NCBI RefSeq assembly: GCF_900129175.1
Contig: NZ_FQUI01000013.1
Location: 1-48,991 of the forward strand
Reading direction: 5' to 3'
Length of the DNA stretch: 48,991 bases
Origin: Marinitoga hydrogenitolerans DSM 16785
Lineage (GTDB): Bacteria > Thermotogota > Thermotogae > Petrotogales > Petrotogaceae
This document shows, one piece after another, positions 37,815-46,281 of this stretch; the stretch's first letter is position 1; every line of letters starts with the position of its first letter. The notes under the pieces were generated by a model that saw nothing but the letters and a program-made list of their open reading frames with translations, searched no databases and was not told the DNA's origin. Made by a program: the position numbers and the translations under genes.

Positions 37815-39503
37815 ATGAGTAAATGTTCAAAACCTTTTATAATTATATATTTATTAATAGTCGCAACCTTTACTTTTTTTATTTTTCTTATAAAAGCGGA
37901 TATTGAAAAATATGAAAAGAACAAAGAAATAATGAAATTAAAGACTATAATTTTTCAGACAGATGAAAAATTGAGAGAAAGCATCTTTCATTATATAAAA
38001 TATGATCATTTTAATTTCAAACCATTTAAATTGATAATTTATAATAATGAAAATAAAGTTTATACTGATTTCAAAGATGTTGAAAATACTTTTTTTTATA
38101 AGAAAATTGAAATAAACAATACTTCATATTTATATGGTTATGTTTTACCTGAATATATTTCTTATTTAAATCAATTCTCTGATTTAAATATTATTTTAAG
38201 TTATAATAATAATTTGTATCCTAAAACTTCTATTCCAAGAAAATATTTTAGTTTTAATTTTAATGATATGACCTTTTACATTATACCTGATAAAAGATTT
38301 TATATGTTATTTTTTGACAAGTTATTAATATTCATAATTATTAATCTTATCTTATTTTCTTTATTATTATTTTTTCTAAAAAGAACTTATTATTATGCCA
38401 CAAATGATCTTAGAAGTTTATCAGAATTTATTACTCACAATAATGATAATAAGATTAAATTAAAAACAAAAGATGGTATTGTTTTAAAATCAAAGCTTTC
38501 ACATATTCTAAATGAATTTGAAAATGCAGAAAAAATGTTGTTTGATTTTAAAAAGGAGCTTAACATTGTTAAAAAGAAAAATGATACTTTAATAAATGAT
38601 CTTATTTTTTCTATTTATACTCCTCTTCAAAATCTTGTTAACTCAATAAATTTAGACTTACCAAATGACCTAAAAAAGAGTAGTATTAATAAAAATATTT
38701 CTGAAATAAACAATATAATAGAAAAATTTAAATATATTTTCCTTTTTGAAACAACAATTACAAAGCAGAGTTTTTTTGAATTTTTTGATATCAATAAATT
38801 TCACAATGAACTTATTTACTCATTATCTCTTTATACCAAAAAAAATCACATCGTTGTTAAAAAAGAAACTACCCTTAAAAATCCTATTATCTTTTCCAAT
38901 AGAGAAAAATTATACAAAATATTGTATGAAATATTAACATTATCTCTTGACGAAAAAGAAAAAGGTAGTATTATTATTATTTATTCTTTAATTAACAACA
39001 CGCTTGAAATAAAAATTATAGATAAAGATAATATATTCAATGATTATATTTTACTATTAAATACTCAAAATATTTTTGATAAAACAAACATAAAATTGTA
39101 TGATATTGCTTTAATAAAAAAATTTATTAAAGATTTAAATGGAAAATTATTTTTAAACCAAACTGAATCAGATACAATTATTAAAATAGAAGTTCCTATA
39201 GATTGTATTGAATTTGTAAAAAATTATGATTTTATTACACTAAAGAATTCATATTTAACTAAACTCATTGAAAAAAACTATACAGTAAACCAAGCAAACA
39301 ACTATTTAAACGAACTTATATCGATTTATATTAAGACATTAAAAAATCCAACAAAAGATAATATAGAAAAAATAAAATACCATTTGGAAAAGAGTGATTT
39401 TAAGATGTTACAAAATTGGCTGGAATTTATATTACTAAATTACGAAGATAAAAAGATTAAAATTTTTAAAGAACTTGTAATAAAAAAATTGGGGAGTTTA
39501 TAA
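37815..39503 (+). CDS. Histidine-kinase-like membrane protein lacking catalytic residues
   Basis: A 562-residue protein with the layout of a sensor kinase: membrane segment (about 8-28), extracytoplasmic region (about 30-165), second membrane segment (about 168-188), a coiled linker, a dimerisation region and an ATPase-like fold. The kinase chemistry seems lost. Where HELRTPL should stand the sequence is FSIYTPL (265-271), with Phe for the phospho-accepting His. The N box is replaced by EILTLSL (about 372-378), G1 by DKDNI, and the glycine-rich G2 by KLYDIALIKKF. A C-terminal region of about 100 residues (from about 460) is helical and unrecognised. It may act as a non-enzymatic signalling scaffold. 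Its own promoter and intact reading frame argue against a pseudogene. Confidence 0.75.
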   Translation: MSKCSKPFIIIYLLIVATFTFFIFLIKADIEKYEKNKEIMKLKTIIFQTDEKLRESIFHYIKYDHFNFKPFKLIIYNNENKVYTDFKDVENTFFYKKIEINNTSYLYGYVLPEYISYLNQFSDLNIILSYNNNLYPKTSIPRKYFSFNFNDMTFYIIPDKRFYMLFFDKLLIFIIINLILFSLLLFFLKRTYYYATNDLRSLSEFITHNNDNKIKLKTKDGIVLKSKLSHILNEFENAEKMLFDFKKELNIVKKKNDTLINDLIFSIYTPLQNLVNSINLDLPNDLKKSSINKNISEINNIIEKFKYIFLFETTITKQSFFEFFDINKFHNELIYSLSLYTKKNHIVVKKETTLKNPIIFSNREKLYKILYEILTLSLDEKEKGSIIIIYSLINNTLEIKIIDKDNIFNDYILLLNTQNIFDKTNIKLYDIALIKKFIKDLNGKLFLNQTESDTIIKIEVPIDCIEFVKNYDFITLKNSYLTKLIEKNYTVNQANNYLNELISIYIKTLKNPTKDNIEKIKYHLEKSDFKMLQNWLEFILLNYEDKKIKIFKELVIKKLGSL

Positions 39504-39513
39504 CTCCCCAATT
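39487..39513. terminator. Bidirectional terminator built into two converging gene ends
   Basis: A perfect 12-bp stem, 39487-39498 with 39502-39513, around a 3-nt loop. It contains the last codons and stop (39501-39503) of the plus-strand gene and reaches into the stop of the minus-strand rnfB (39512-39514). On the minus strand it ends in seven T; on the plus strand the tail is T-rich but interrupted. It closes the large glg-rnf operon. Confidence 0.88.
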
Positions 39514-39859
39514 AGAATTTTTCTTTTATTTTATCTGGATTTTCTCCTATTTCCTCCCATATTTTATTTAGTTCATCATCAGATATTTTAGATAATTTTA
39601 TGAGTTTTTCTGGAACGCCTTGTCTTTTTCCAGGAAGACATCCGTCCGGCTTTACATCTCCATTTACAAATCCCTTTGCAAAACCTGAACATCCCGGATA
39701 CCCACAAGCTCCACAATTAATACCAGGTAGCAAGCTCTCCGCAAAAATAACTCTAACATCTTCTTTTACTTCAAATTTCTTTTCAGCAAAAGCTAAAAAT
39801 GAACCTGCAAAAAAACCTAATATTGCAAGTAATATCACTGAATTTATAATTATAGACAT
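39512..39859 (-). CDS. rnfB: Rnf complex subunit RnfB, short form
   Basis: Electron-entry subunit of the ferredoxin:NAD oxidoreductase. Only 115 residues are encoded: a membrane segment (about 5-26), the CX2CX4C iron-sulfur motif in GINCGACGYPGCSG with a following Cys in PDGCLPG, and a charged helical tail. The ferredoxin-like domains with two or more [4Fe-4S] clusters, present in most RnfB proteins, are absent. There is no room for a frameshifted continuation, because the terminator and the converging gene begin at the stop. Either this lineage uses a minimal RnfB or the cluster-bearing part is supplied by another protein. Confidence 0.88.
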   Translation of the reverse strand: MSIIINSVILLAILGFFAGSFLAFAEKKFEVKEDVRVIFAESLLPGINCGACGYPGCSGFAKGFVNGDVKPDGCLPGKRQGVPEKLIKLSKISDDELNKIWEEIGENPDKIKEKF

Positions 39860-39873
39860 TTGCTATTCCTCCC

Positions 39874-40449
39874 TTATATTTTTATGAGACCTGAAAATCC
39901 CATAAAAGCCATTGATAATAGGCCTGCGGTTATTAAAGCTATAGCAGTTCCTTTAAATGGCTCAGGAATATCATAGTAATCCATTCTTTCACGCATAGCT
40001 GAAAATATGATTAAAGCCATACCAAAACCTAATCCTGCTCCAAGAGAATTAACTATTGTTTCTATTAAAGTATAATTATTTATAACATTAATCAAGGCTA
40101 ACCCCAATATTGCACAATTAGTTGTAATTAATGGTAAATATATACCTAATGCTTCATACAAATGAGGCGATACTTTTTTTATATAAAATTCTATAAATTG
40201 AACTAATGTTGCTATAACCAAAATAAAAACTATTGTAATTAAGAATTCTAATCCCAATTTTACTAATAATAGATTTAAAAACCATGTTATCACACTAGAT
40301 ATAACCATTACGAAAATAACTGCCATTGACATTCCAGAAGCAGAACTTATCTTTTTAGATACGCCTAAAAAAGGACATATTCCCAAAAATCTTGATAAAA
40401 CAAAATTATTTACTAATATTGCTGATAGAAATATAAAAAATAACTTCAT
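39874..40449 (-). CDS. rnfA: Rnf complex membrane subunit RnfA
   Basis: A 191-residue membrane protein with six segments, part of the ion-translocating core with RnfE and RnfD. LVNNFVLSRFLGICPFLGVS at the N-terminus and the TTNCAILGLAL segment contain the Cys residues thought to hold an intramembrane iron-sulfur cluster together with RnfE. It overlaps rnfE by 4 nt. Confidence 0.95.
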   Translation of the reverse strand: MKLFFIFLSAILVNNFVLSRFLGICPFLGVSKKISSASGMSMAVIFVMVISSVITWFLNLLLVKLGLEFLITIVFILVIATLVQFIEFYIKKVSPHLYEALGIYLPLITTNCAILGLALINVINNYTLIETIVNSLGAGLGFGMALIIFSAMRERMDYYDIPEPFKGTAIALITAGLLSMAFMGFSGLIKI

Positions 40450-41063
40450 TTCCTTTCACCAGCCTTTACTTTATTTCTGTCATAAATGCCTTTTGCGTTA
40501 AACATTGCTAACAACATACCTAATACTAAAAAAGCACCTGGTGGAAGAATCATAATATATAATTTCATAGCATCTCCCCAAATTGGAAGACCAAATATTG
40601 TACCATTTCCTAATAATTCTCTAACAGAACCTAATAACACTAATGCTCCTGTAAAGCCTAATCCCATACCCAATGCATCATAAATAGAGTCTAACACTGT
40701 ATTTTTTGACGCAAAAGATTCCGCACGACCTAAAATTATACAGTTAACAACTATTAAAGGAATAAATAAACCTAATGTTTTCCATAAATCATATGTATAT
40801 CCATGCATTAATAAATCAATCATTGTAACAAATGAAGCTATAACAACTATATATATAGGAATTCTTATATTTTTAGGAACCCATTTTTTTATTGAAGAAA
40901 CAACTATATTTGACATAATCAATACTGCTAATGTTGCCAATCCCATACCTAATGCATTTTCTGCATTTGTTGTTGTTGCAAGAGTTGGACACATCCCTAA
41001 CACTTGGACAAATATTGGATTTTGTTCAAACAATCCCACTTTTAGGTTTTTAATATTAGCCAT
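40446..41063 (-). CDS. rnfE: Rnf complex membrane subunit RnfE
   Basis: A 205-residue paralogue of RnfA with six membrane segments. NPIFVQVLGMCPTLATTTNA at the N-terminus and PLIVVNCIILGRAESFASKN are family landmarks; the two Cys mirror those of RnfA. It overlaps rnfG by one base and rnfA by 4 nt, so translation is coupled. Confidence 0.95.
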   Translation of the reverse strand: MANIKNLKVGLFEQNPIFVQVLGMCPTLATTTNAENALGMGLATLAVLIMSNIVVSSIKKWVPKNIRIPIYIVVIASFVTMIDLLMHGYTYDLWKTLGLFIPLIVVNCIILGRAESFASKNTVLDSIYDALGMGLGFTGALVLLGSVRELLGNGTIFGLPIWGDAMKLYIMILPPGAFLVLGMLLAMFNAKGIYDRNKVKAGERK

Positions 41064-41773
41064 TATTGAATCACCCCTTTGGATTTGAGGTATTCAAATC
41101 CTGCATTTATAGAATTAGCTACAGCTCTTGGTGTAATAGTTGCACCTGTCATAATATCACTTGTTTGTATAATTCCTTTTTCTTTTCCTTCTTTCATTTT
41201 TTCTGGAGTATTTAAAAGAACACCTGCATCTTTGTTAACCTTAACTCCTTTAATCAACCCTTCATATGAAATTGGATAAAATCTCTTTTTTACATTATCC
41301 TGAGCTATATTTGCTCCTAACCCTGGTGTTTCCTGTGAATAAGATATTACTTCTAACCCATTAAAATAAATTTTTTCTACTTTATCTTTAACAAAAGATA
41401 TAACTGAAATTACTTCACCACCAAAACCTACACTTGACACTGTTAATATATATATTTCTTGTCCTTTATCATTTATATATCTATACACAGGAGAATAAAC
41501 CTTTGAATTCGCATTTGAATATAATATTCCATTTTCATTTGAATCCCAAACTGCATTTTCTAATTCTTTAGAAGTTTTAGGAATTTCATCTTTTGAAATC
41601 AATAAACCTTCACCGTTTGAATTTTCTAATACTTTTTTAATGGCCTTTAATTTAGCCTGCAATTCTGCATTATCAATTGCCGGTTTTACTGAAACATATA
41701 CAATTGAAACAATAAATCCTGAAATAACTATAAATAACATTAATATAAAACCTGTTTTTATATATTCTTTCAT
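41063..41773 (-). CDS. rnfG: Rnf complex flavoprotein subunit RnfG
   Basis: A 236-residue protein with one N-terminal membrane segment (about 8-30) and an extracytoplasmic FMN-binding domain. The covalent flavin motif is MTGATITPRAV, in which Thr212 would be esterified to FMN; the usual SGAT has Met-Thr in front here. The QETPGLGANIA block is typical. ApbE, which attaches the flavin, is not in the window. Confidence 0.94.
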   Translation of the reverse strand: MKEYIKTGFILMLFIVISGFIVSIVYVSVKPAIDNAELQAKLKAIKKVLENSNGEGLLISKDEIPKTSKELENAVWDSNENGILYSNANSKVYSPVYRYINDKGQEIYILTVSSVGFGGEVISVISFVKDKVEKIYFNGLEVISYSQETPGLGANIAQDNVKKRFYPISYEGLIKGVKVNKDAGVLLNTPEKMKEGKEKGIIQTSDIMTGATITPRAVANSINAGFEYLKSKGVIQ

Positions 41774-42753
41774 TTTTTACCACCTCTTGAAGTTCCGAAA
41801 ATACGTGGTTTTGCATATATATCAATTAATGGAACTAATGCGTTCATAATTAAAATCGAAAAAGATACTCCTTCAGGATAACCACCAAAAAGTCTAATTA
41901 TCATAGTAATTAAGCCTAATCCCAATCCAAAAATTATTTGACCTTTAACTGTCATAGGACTTGTTACCATATCTGTTGCCATAAACAATGCACCTAGCAT
42001 TAATCCCCCAGCAAATACATGGAATAATGGTAATGCATATTTTGTGGGATCAGATAAATAAAATATAGATGCAATAACAAATACTGTAGAAATATACGTA
42101 ACTGGAATCCATATTTTAATTCTTCCACGAACAACTAAATATATAAATCCAATTATTAAAGCTAAAGCACTTACTTCACCTATAGAACCAGGAATTGTTC
42201 CTACAAATAATGATTTTAAATTAATTGAATAATCAGAATAATTATTTAATACATCTACGCCTTTTTCTTTTAAAATAGCCAAAGGTGTCGCTGTTGTAAT
42301 TGTATCGTATTTGAAGTAAAATGGCCTATACCATGTTGTCATTGCTACTGGGAATGATATTAACATAAATACCCTTCCAACTAATGCAGGATTAAATATA
42401 TTTTTACCTAATCCTCCATAAACATGTTTTCCTAATACAATTGCAGCGAATGTTCCAATTAATATTTGCCACCAATTCACTGCTAAGCTTAAATTCATAG
42501 CTAATAAAAGCCCTGTTACTGATGCACTAAAATCTGATTTAAAATTTTTTTGTTTTCTTAAGACCTTCATTATAAATAATTCCATTACTTCAGCTAATAC
42601 CATTGTATACAACATTATCCATAAAGCTCTTAAACCAAATACCCATGTTGAAACAATAACAGATGGAATGAGGGCAATTAAAACATCTATCATAACAGAT
42701 CTAACATTATCTTTTGTTCTAAAATGTGGTGCAGCAGCAATATTCAACTTCAT
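41770..42753 (-). CDS. rnfD: Rnf complex membrane subunit RnfD
   Basis: A 327-residue membrane protein with about nine segments, related to NqrB. It should carry a covalently bound FMN at Thr156 in TTATPLAILK (the family motif is SGATPL). GGLGKNIFNPALVGRVF and FMATDMVTSPMTVKGQ are conserved. It overlaps rnfG and rnfC by 4 nt each. Confidence 0.94.
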   Translation of the reverse strand: MKLNIAAAPHFRTKDNVRSVMIDVLIALIPSVIVSTWVFGLRALWIMLYTMVLAEVMELFIMKVLRKQKNFKSDFSASVTGLLLAMNLSLAVNWWQILIGTFAAIVLGKHVYGGLGKNIFNPALVGRVFMLISFPVAMTTWYRPFYFKYDTITTATPLAILKEKGVDVLNNYSDYSINLKSLFVGTIPGSIGEVSALALIIGFIYLVVRGRIKIWIPVTYISTVFVIASIFYLSDPTKYALPLFHVFAGGLMLGALFMATDMVTSPMTVKGQIIFGLGLGLITMIIRLFGGYPEGVSFSILIMNALVPLIDIYAKPRIFGTSRGGKK

Positions 42754-44078
42754 TTTTTAGCCCTCCCTTTTAAAGCTCTTGCAACTTTTTTTCCCGTTTT
42801 AAAAGTTTTTACTAATTCTATTCCTGCTGGACATGCAAATGAACACGATCCACATTCTATACAATCCATTAATCCATATTCAAGAGATTTATCGTATTCC
42901 CTTTTTTCAACTTGCATTTTTAACAAATATGGCATTAAATTGATAGGACAAACCTGTACACATTTCGAACATCTAATACATGGAAATACTTCTTTATGAG
43001 GTACTATATCTTTTGTCATTACTGTTAAAGCATTATTTCCTTTAAATGTTGGTAATTCAATATTAGGAAGAGGTATTCCCATCATTGGCCCACCATATAA
43101 AATTCTATCTATTTTTTCCTCTTCAACTAATCCTACATGATTAAGCAAATCTTTAGTTAATGTACCAATCCTATAAATAAAATTACCTGGATTTTTTATA
43201 CCTTCACCTGTTAATGTAATACCTCTTTCTACTAAAGGTTTTCCTTTTTCTACAGCTTCATATATTGCATAAGTTGTTGAAACATTAAAAACTATAGCTC
43301 CTACATCTAAAGGTAATCCACCTGAAGGAACTTCTTTTTTTGTTATAGCATAAATCAATTGTTTTTCTGCCCCTTGAGGGTATTTTGTTTTTAATACTTT
43401 TATTTCTATTGGTTCACCAGAAACTGCTTCTTTCATTTTTTCTATTGCTGCAGGCTTATTATTTTCAATACCTATGTAAGCTTTCTTCACTCCAGTTGCA
43501 TGCATGATAATTTTTATACCTTTTACAATTTCAACAGACTTTTCTAACATCATTCTATAATCAATTGTTATATATGGTTCACACTCTGCAGCATTAATAA
43601 TTAGATATTCTGCTTTCTTACCTTTAGGAACAGACATTTTCACATGCGAAGGAAACATGGCTCCACCTAAACCTACTATTCCTGCTTCTTTAACTATACC
43701 AATAATTTCTTCTGGTGTTTTCTTGGAATAATCACCATATCCTGAGATTAAATCCCATTCATCTTCTCCTGTCCTTTGAATAACAATTACATCATTTTTT
43801 GTACCTGTTGCAGCGTTTGTCATTTTAACAATTTCTACCACTTCTCCTGTAACTGAAGAATGAATGTTAGCAGAAATAAAACCATTCGCTTCACCAATCT
43901 TTTGACCGGTTTTCACTTTTTGACCTGGCTCTACCAAAATTTTTGCTGGTGCCCCTATATGATTTGTTGTGTATATATACACTTTTTCTGGTAATGGCAA
44001 AAACTTAATTTCCTTATGTTCTGCCAACTCTTTCTTTTCTGGTGGGTGAACTCCTCCTCTGAAAGTTAATAGAGACAT
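42750..44078 (-). CDS. rnfC: Rnf complex subunit RnfC
   Basis: NAD(H)-side subunit of Rnf. I place the start at the ATG at 44078 (MSLLTFRGGVHPPEKKE), preceded by GGAGG. A longer frame from 44198 overlaps the radical SAM gene and lacks family support. The 442-residue protein has the GLGGAMFPSHVK nucleotide-binding region and, near the C-terminus, two [4Fe-4S] motifs: CIRCSKCVQVCP and CIECGSCSFACP. It opens the rnf part of the operon, 13 nt after the radical SAM gene. Confidence 0.95.
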   Translation of the reverse strand: MSLLTFRGGVHPPEKKELAEHKEIKFLPLPEKVYIYTTNHIGAPAKILVEPGQKVKTGQKIGEANGFISANIHSSVTGEVVEIVKMTNAATGTKNDVIVIQRTGEDEWDLISGYGDYSKKTPEEIIGIVKEAGIVGLGGAMFPSHVKMSVPKGKKAEYLIINAAECEPYITIDYRMMLEKSVEIVKGIKIIMHATGVKKAYIGIENNKPAAIEKMKEAVSGEPIEIKVLKTKYPQGAEKQLIYAITKKEVPSGGLPLDVGAIVFNVSTTYAIYEAVEKGKPLVERGITLTGEGIKNPGNFIYRIGTLTKDLLNHVGLVEEEKIDRILYGGPMMGIPLPNIELPTFKGNNALTVMTKDIVPHKEVFPCIRCSKCVQVCPINLMPYLLKMQVEKREYDKSLEYGLMDCIECGSCSFACPAGIELVKTFKTGKKVARALKGRAKK

Positions 44079-44091
44079 TTCCTTCCTCCTT

Positions 44092-44976
44092 TCAAGATTT
44101 TCTTTTTTGTGGTACATTATATAATAATTTGTTTGGTTTTTCGTTATAAAAAGGTCTTGTACAATAAGAACATCCACTTGTTTTAATCGCTTCTTCAATA
44201 GAAAATTCTACTTCTGGTAATTCTATTAAATGCCCATTTTTAAATTTAAAATCTTTTTTTTCTATATTTTTTTTCTCAATTATTTCTCTTGCAAATTGAA
44301 TCTTTCTATATCTCTCAATTGAAGGAGGGACTTCATCTTCAAAAAATGTTCCTTGAATTGGGGTAAATGCAAATAATGAAACTAAGATGTTATATTTTTT
44401 CATTTCAAGCATTATATCTATTAAATCTTCATCTGTTTCACCCAAACCAACTATAATATGTGTTGTTACTTTCCCTGGATATTTCATGGAAGATTTTACT
44501 AAAATGTTAAAGAGAGAGTCAAAACTCCCTCCCCTAATTTTTGAAAACAAATCTTTATTTGCCACATCTATAGAAATCCCTAAATTATCTATATTATAAT
44601 TAAATATTTCGTCAACTTCTTCCATATTTTTAGGCCGCAAAGAAATCGCTTTTAATATATGTAAATTTTTAATCCTATCTAAAAATTCTATCAAATCTCC
44701 AAAATAATTTTCAGAATTTACAACTTGAACACACAATCTTTTAAATGAATTATAATTGGTTATTTTCTCAATAAATTTTTCTAAAGAATATTCTGGCCAT
44801 TTTATCCTTGATAAATAGTCTTTGTCAGACTTTGCTTCTCTTGCTTGAGCACAAAAACTGCAGTTGTATACACATTTTTCACCTAACATTAAATAAGCTG
44901 TGGGCATTTCAAAATTAATCTTTCCTTTCTTTAATCCCAATAAAACCGCTGTAGCATAAGATAATTTAAGTTTCAT
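44092..44976 (-). CDS. Radical SAM protein of unknown specificity (biotin synthase/HydE-like)
   Basis: A 294-residue radical SAM enzyme. The cluster motif CX3CX2C is CVYNCSFC (C35, C39, C42), preceded by MPTAYLMLGEK, which resembles BioB/HydE-type entries. A second Cys pair SGCSYC (C269, C272) near the C-terminus may hold an auxiliary cluster. Its lack of a longer C-terminal domain makes a true biotin synthase unlikely. Position in the operon directly before rnfC hints at a role in cofactor or complex maturation, but that is inference. Confidence 0.82.
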   Translation of the reverse strand: MKLKLSYATAVLLGLKKGKINFEMPTAYLMLGEKCVYNCSFCAQAREAKSDKDYLSRIKWPEYSLEKFIEKITNYNSFKRLCVQVVNSENYFGDLIEFLDRIKNLHILKAISLRPKNMEEVDEIFNYNIDNLGISIDVANKDLFSKIRGGSFDSLFNILVKSSMKYPGKVTTHIIVGLGETDEDLIDIMLEMKKYNILVSLFAFTPIQGTFFEDEVPPSIERYRKIQFAREIIEKKNIEKKDFKFKNGHLIELPEVEFSIEEAIKTSGCSYCTRPFYNEKPNKLLYNVPQKRKS

Positions 44977-44977
44977 T

Positions 44978-45241
44978 CTATTCCTCCTGAATTATGATCC
45001 CTTCAATATTGTTGTTAAATGTTATTTTTATCAATGTTGCAGAATCTGTATTGTAAATAGTTTTACTCGCATATCCTTTAATATAAAATAAATTTTCTGT
45101 TTCATTTATAAGATTTATATTTTCGATAAATATACGGTTATTATATATAGTTTTTTTATATATATAATTTAACATAAATAAGTTAAATACAATACCTACA
45201 ATTATTAAAGAAAATATTAAAATTAAAGAATATATTTTCAT
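44978..45241 (-). CDS. Small single-pass membrane protein of unknown function
   Basis: An 87-residue protein with one N-terminal membrane segment (about 4-26) and a short extracytoplasmic domain. No family was recognised. Its start overlaps the stop of the upstream 342-residue gene by one base, and the radical SAM gene begins directly after it, so it is expected to be made together with these. Confidence 0.65.
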   Translation of the reverse strand: MKIYSLILIFSLIIVGIVFNLFMLNYIYKKTIYNNRIFIENINLINETENLFYIKGYASKTIYNTDSATLIKITFNNNIEGIIIQEE

Positions 45242-46269
45242 TAAAATACTCCTAACCAGATTCCTAATAATATTGCTCCTATGATTAATCCTATAGAAAG
45301 TCCAAAAATTATTAATACATCGCTACTTCTTACTTTGTTTTCTGGTAAATTAGCTTCTCTCTTTAATCCTGCTATTGATTCTTTTAATATATCACCTATT
45401 ATTTTATCTTCAGGTGGATTAAAATATTCTTCTCTTTTTTTATGCATCTCAGCAATTTTATTAGAATCTACCATCATTTTTAAATTTTTTGAAATTACTG
45501 CCTTTCCAATAATTCCACCACCAAGATCTACTTTAATAAAATAATAATCTGTATCTGTAACTAATTCTTTTGCAATTAATTTTGATTCAATCGGAAGAAT
45601 ATTTTTGCCATTTTCGTCAAATTTGTCTGGATATTGTTCTTTCAATTTGTTTAAATTTGCAGGCTCCACTGAATCTATAATTAATGAATAAACTGGATCT
45701 CCTACATCAAGATTATTAATTGTCATACCGTTTAACGGATCTGTTAAAGGTAAAACTTCTGGTGCTGATTGAACATCTACTCTATTTAAATATGATTTTT
45801 CTTTTTCTGAAAAACTTCTGTGTTGTGTCATCAGCCACACTAAATCTTGATAAGTAAGCTTTTCTGCAACTATTTTTAGGTTTACTTCACCTTCCCATTC
45901 TTCAAAAATTTCTGACAAAATAGCTTTTATTACAGCAACATCAGAATCTCTTACTCCTAAAAACATTTTTGCATTTATTATTTCAGGCCCATACCTTTTA
46001 ATGGTGGATTGAACAAATGCTAAAAATTGCTTATTCAAATCTAAAACAGTTGAATCTTTTATCGCTTTATAATATAATTCTTCTAATTTAGATTTATATT
46101 CTATATAAGATAAATTGATATCTGGTAATTCAAATTTTGGAAGCTTTGATTTTGGTATTGATAAAACTTTATATTCTGGATTTCCTTTTTGCTTTCCAAA
46201 CATATATCCTATTATTATTTCAGCCGTTAATGACGATGTTGCAAAAAACTTTACAGCATAAAAATCCAT
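45241..46269 (-). CDS. Tail-anchored protein of unknown function
   Basis: A 342-residue protein I do not recognise. It has no signal peptide and a single hydrophobic segment at the very end (about 318-341, IIFGLSIGLIIGAILLGIW), which suggests a cytoplasmic domain anchored to the membrane by its tail. The middle part is rich in Lys, Glu and Asp, with a region (about 195-270) of predicted beta character containing NLDVGDPVYSLI and FIKVDLGGGIIGKAV. It lies 12 nt after glgC and overlaps the next gene by one base. Confidence 0.75.
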   Translation of the reverse strand: MDFYAVKFFATSSLTAEIIIGYMFGKQKGNPEYKVLSIPKSKLPKFELPDINLSYIEYKSKLEELYYKAIKDSTVLDLNKQFLAFVQSTIKRYGPEIINAKMFLGVRDSDVAVIKAILSEIFEEWEGEVNLKIVAEKLTYQDLVWLMTQHRSFSEKEKSYLNRVDVQSAPEVLPLTDPLNGMTINNLDVGDPVYSLIIDSVEPANLNKLKEQYPDKFDENGKNILPIESKLIAKELVTDTDYYFIKVDLGGGIIGKAVISKNLKMMVDSNKIAEMHKKREEYFNPPEDKIIGDILKESIAGLKREANLPENKVRSSDVLIIFGLSIGLIIGAILLGIWLGVF

Positions 46270-46281
46270 TATTTCGCCTCC

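Noticed and set aside
39512..39859. Frameshift in rnfB hiding a normal-length protein
   Set aside because: Downstream of the stop lies a terminator stem and the coding end of the converging gene; no ferredoxin-like Cys clusters occur in any frame there.
42750..44198. A longer rnfC frame starting at 44198
   Set aside because: It overlaps the end of the radical SAM gene, and the family N-terminus LLTFRGGVHPP begins at the ATG at 44078, which has a GGAGG site.
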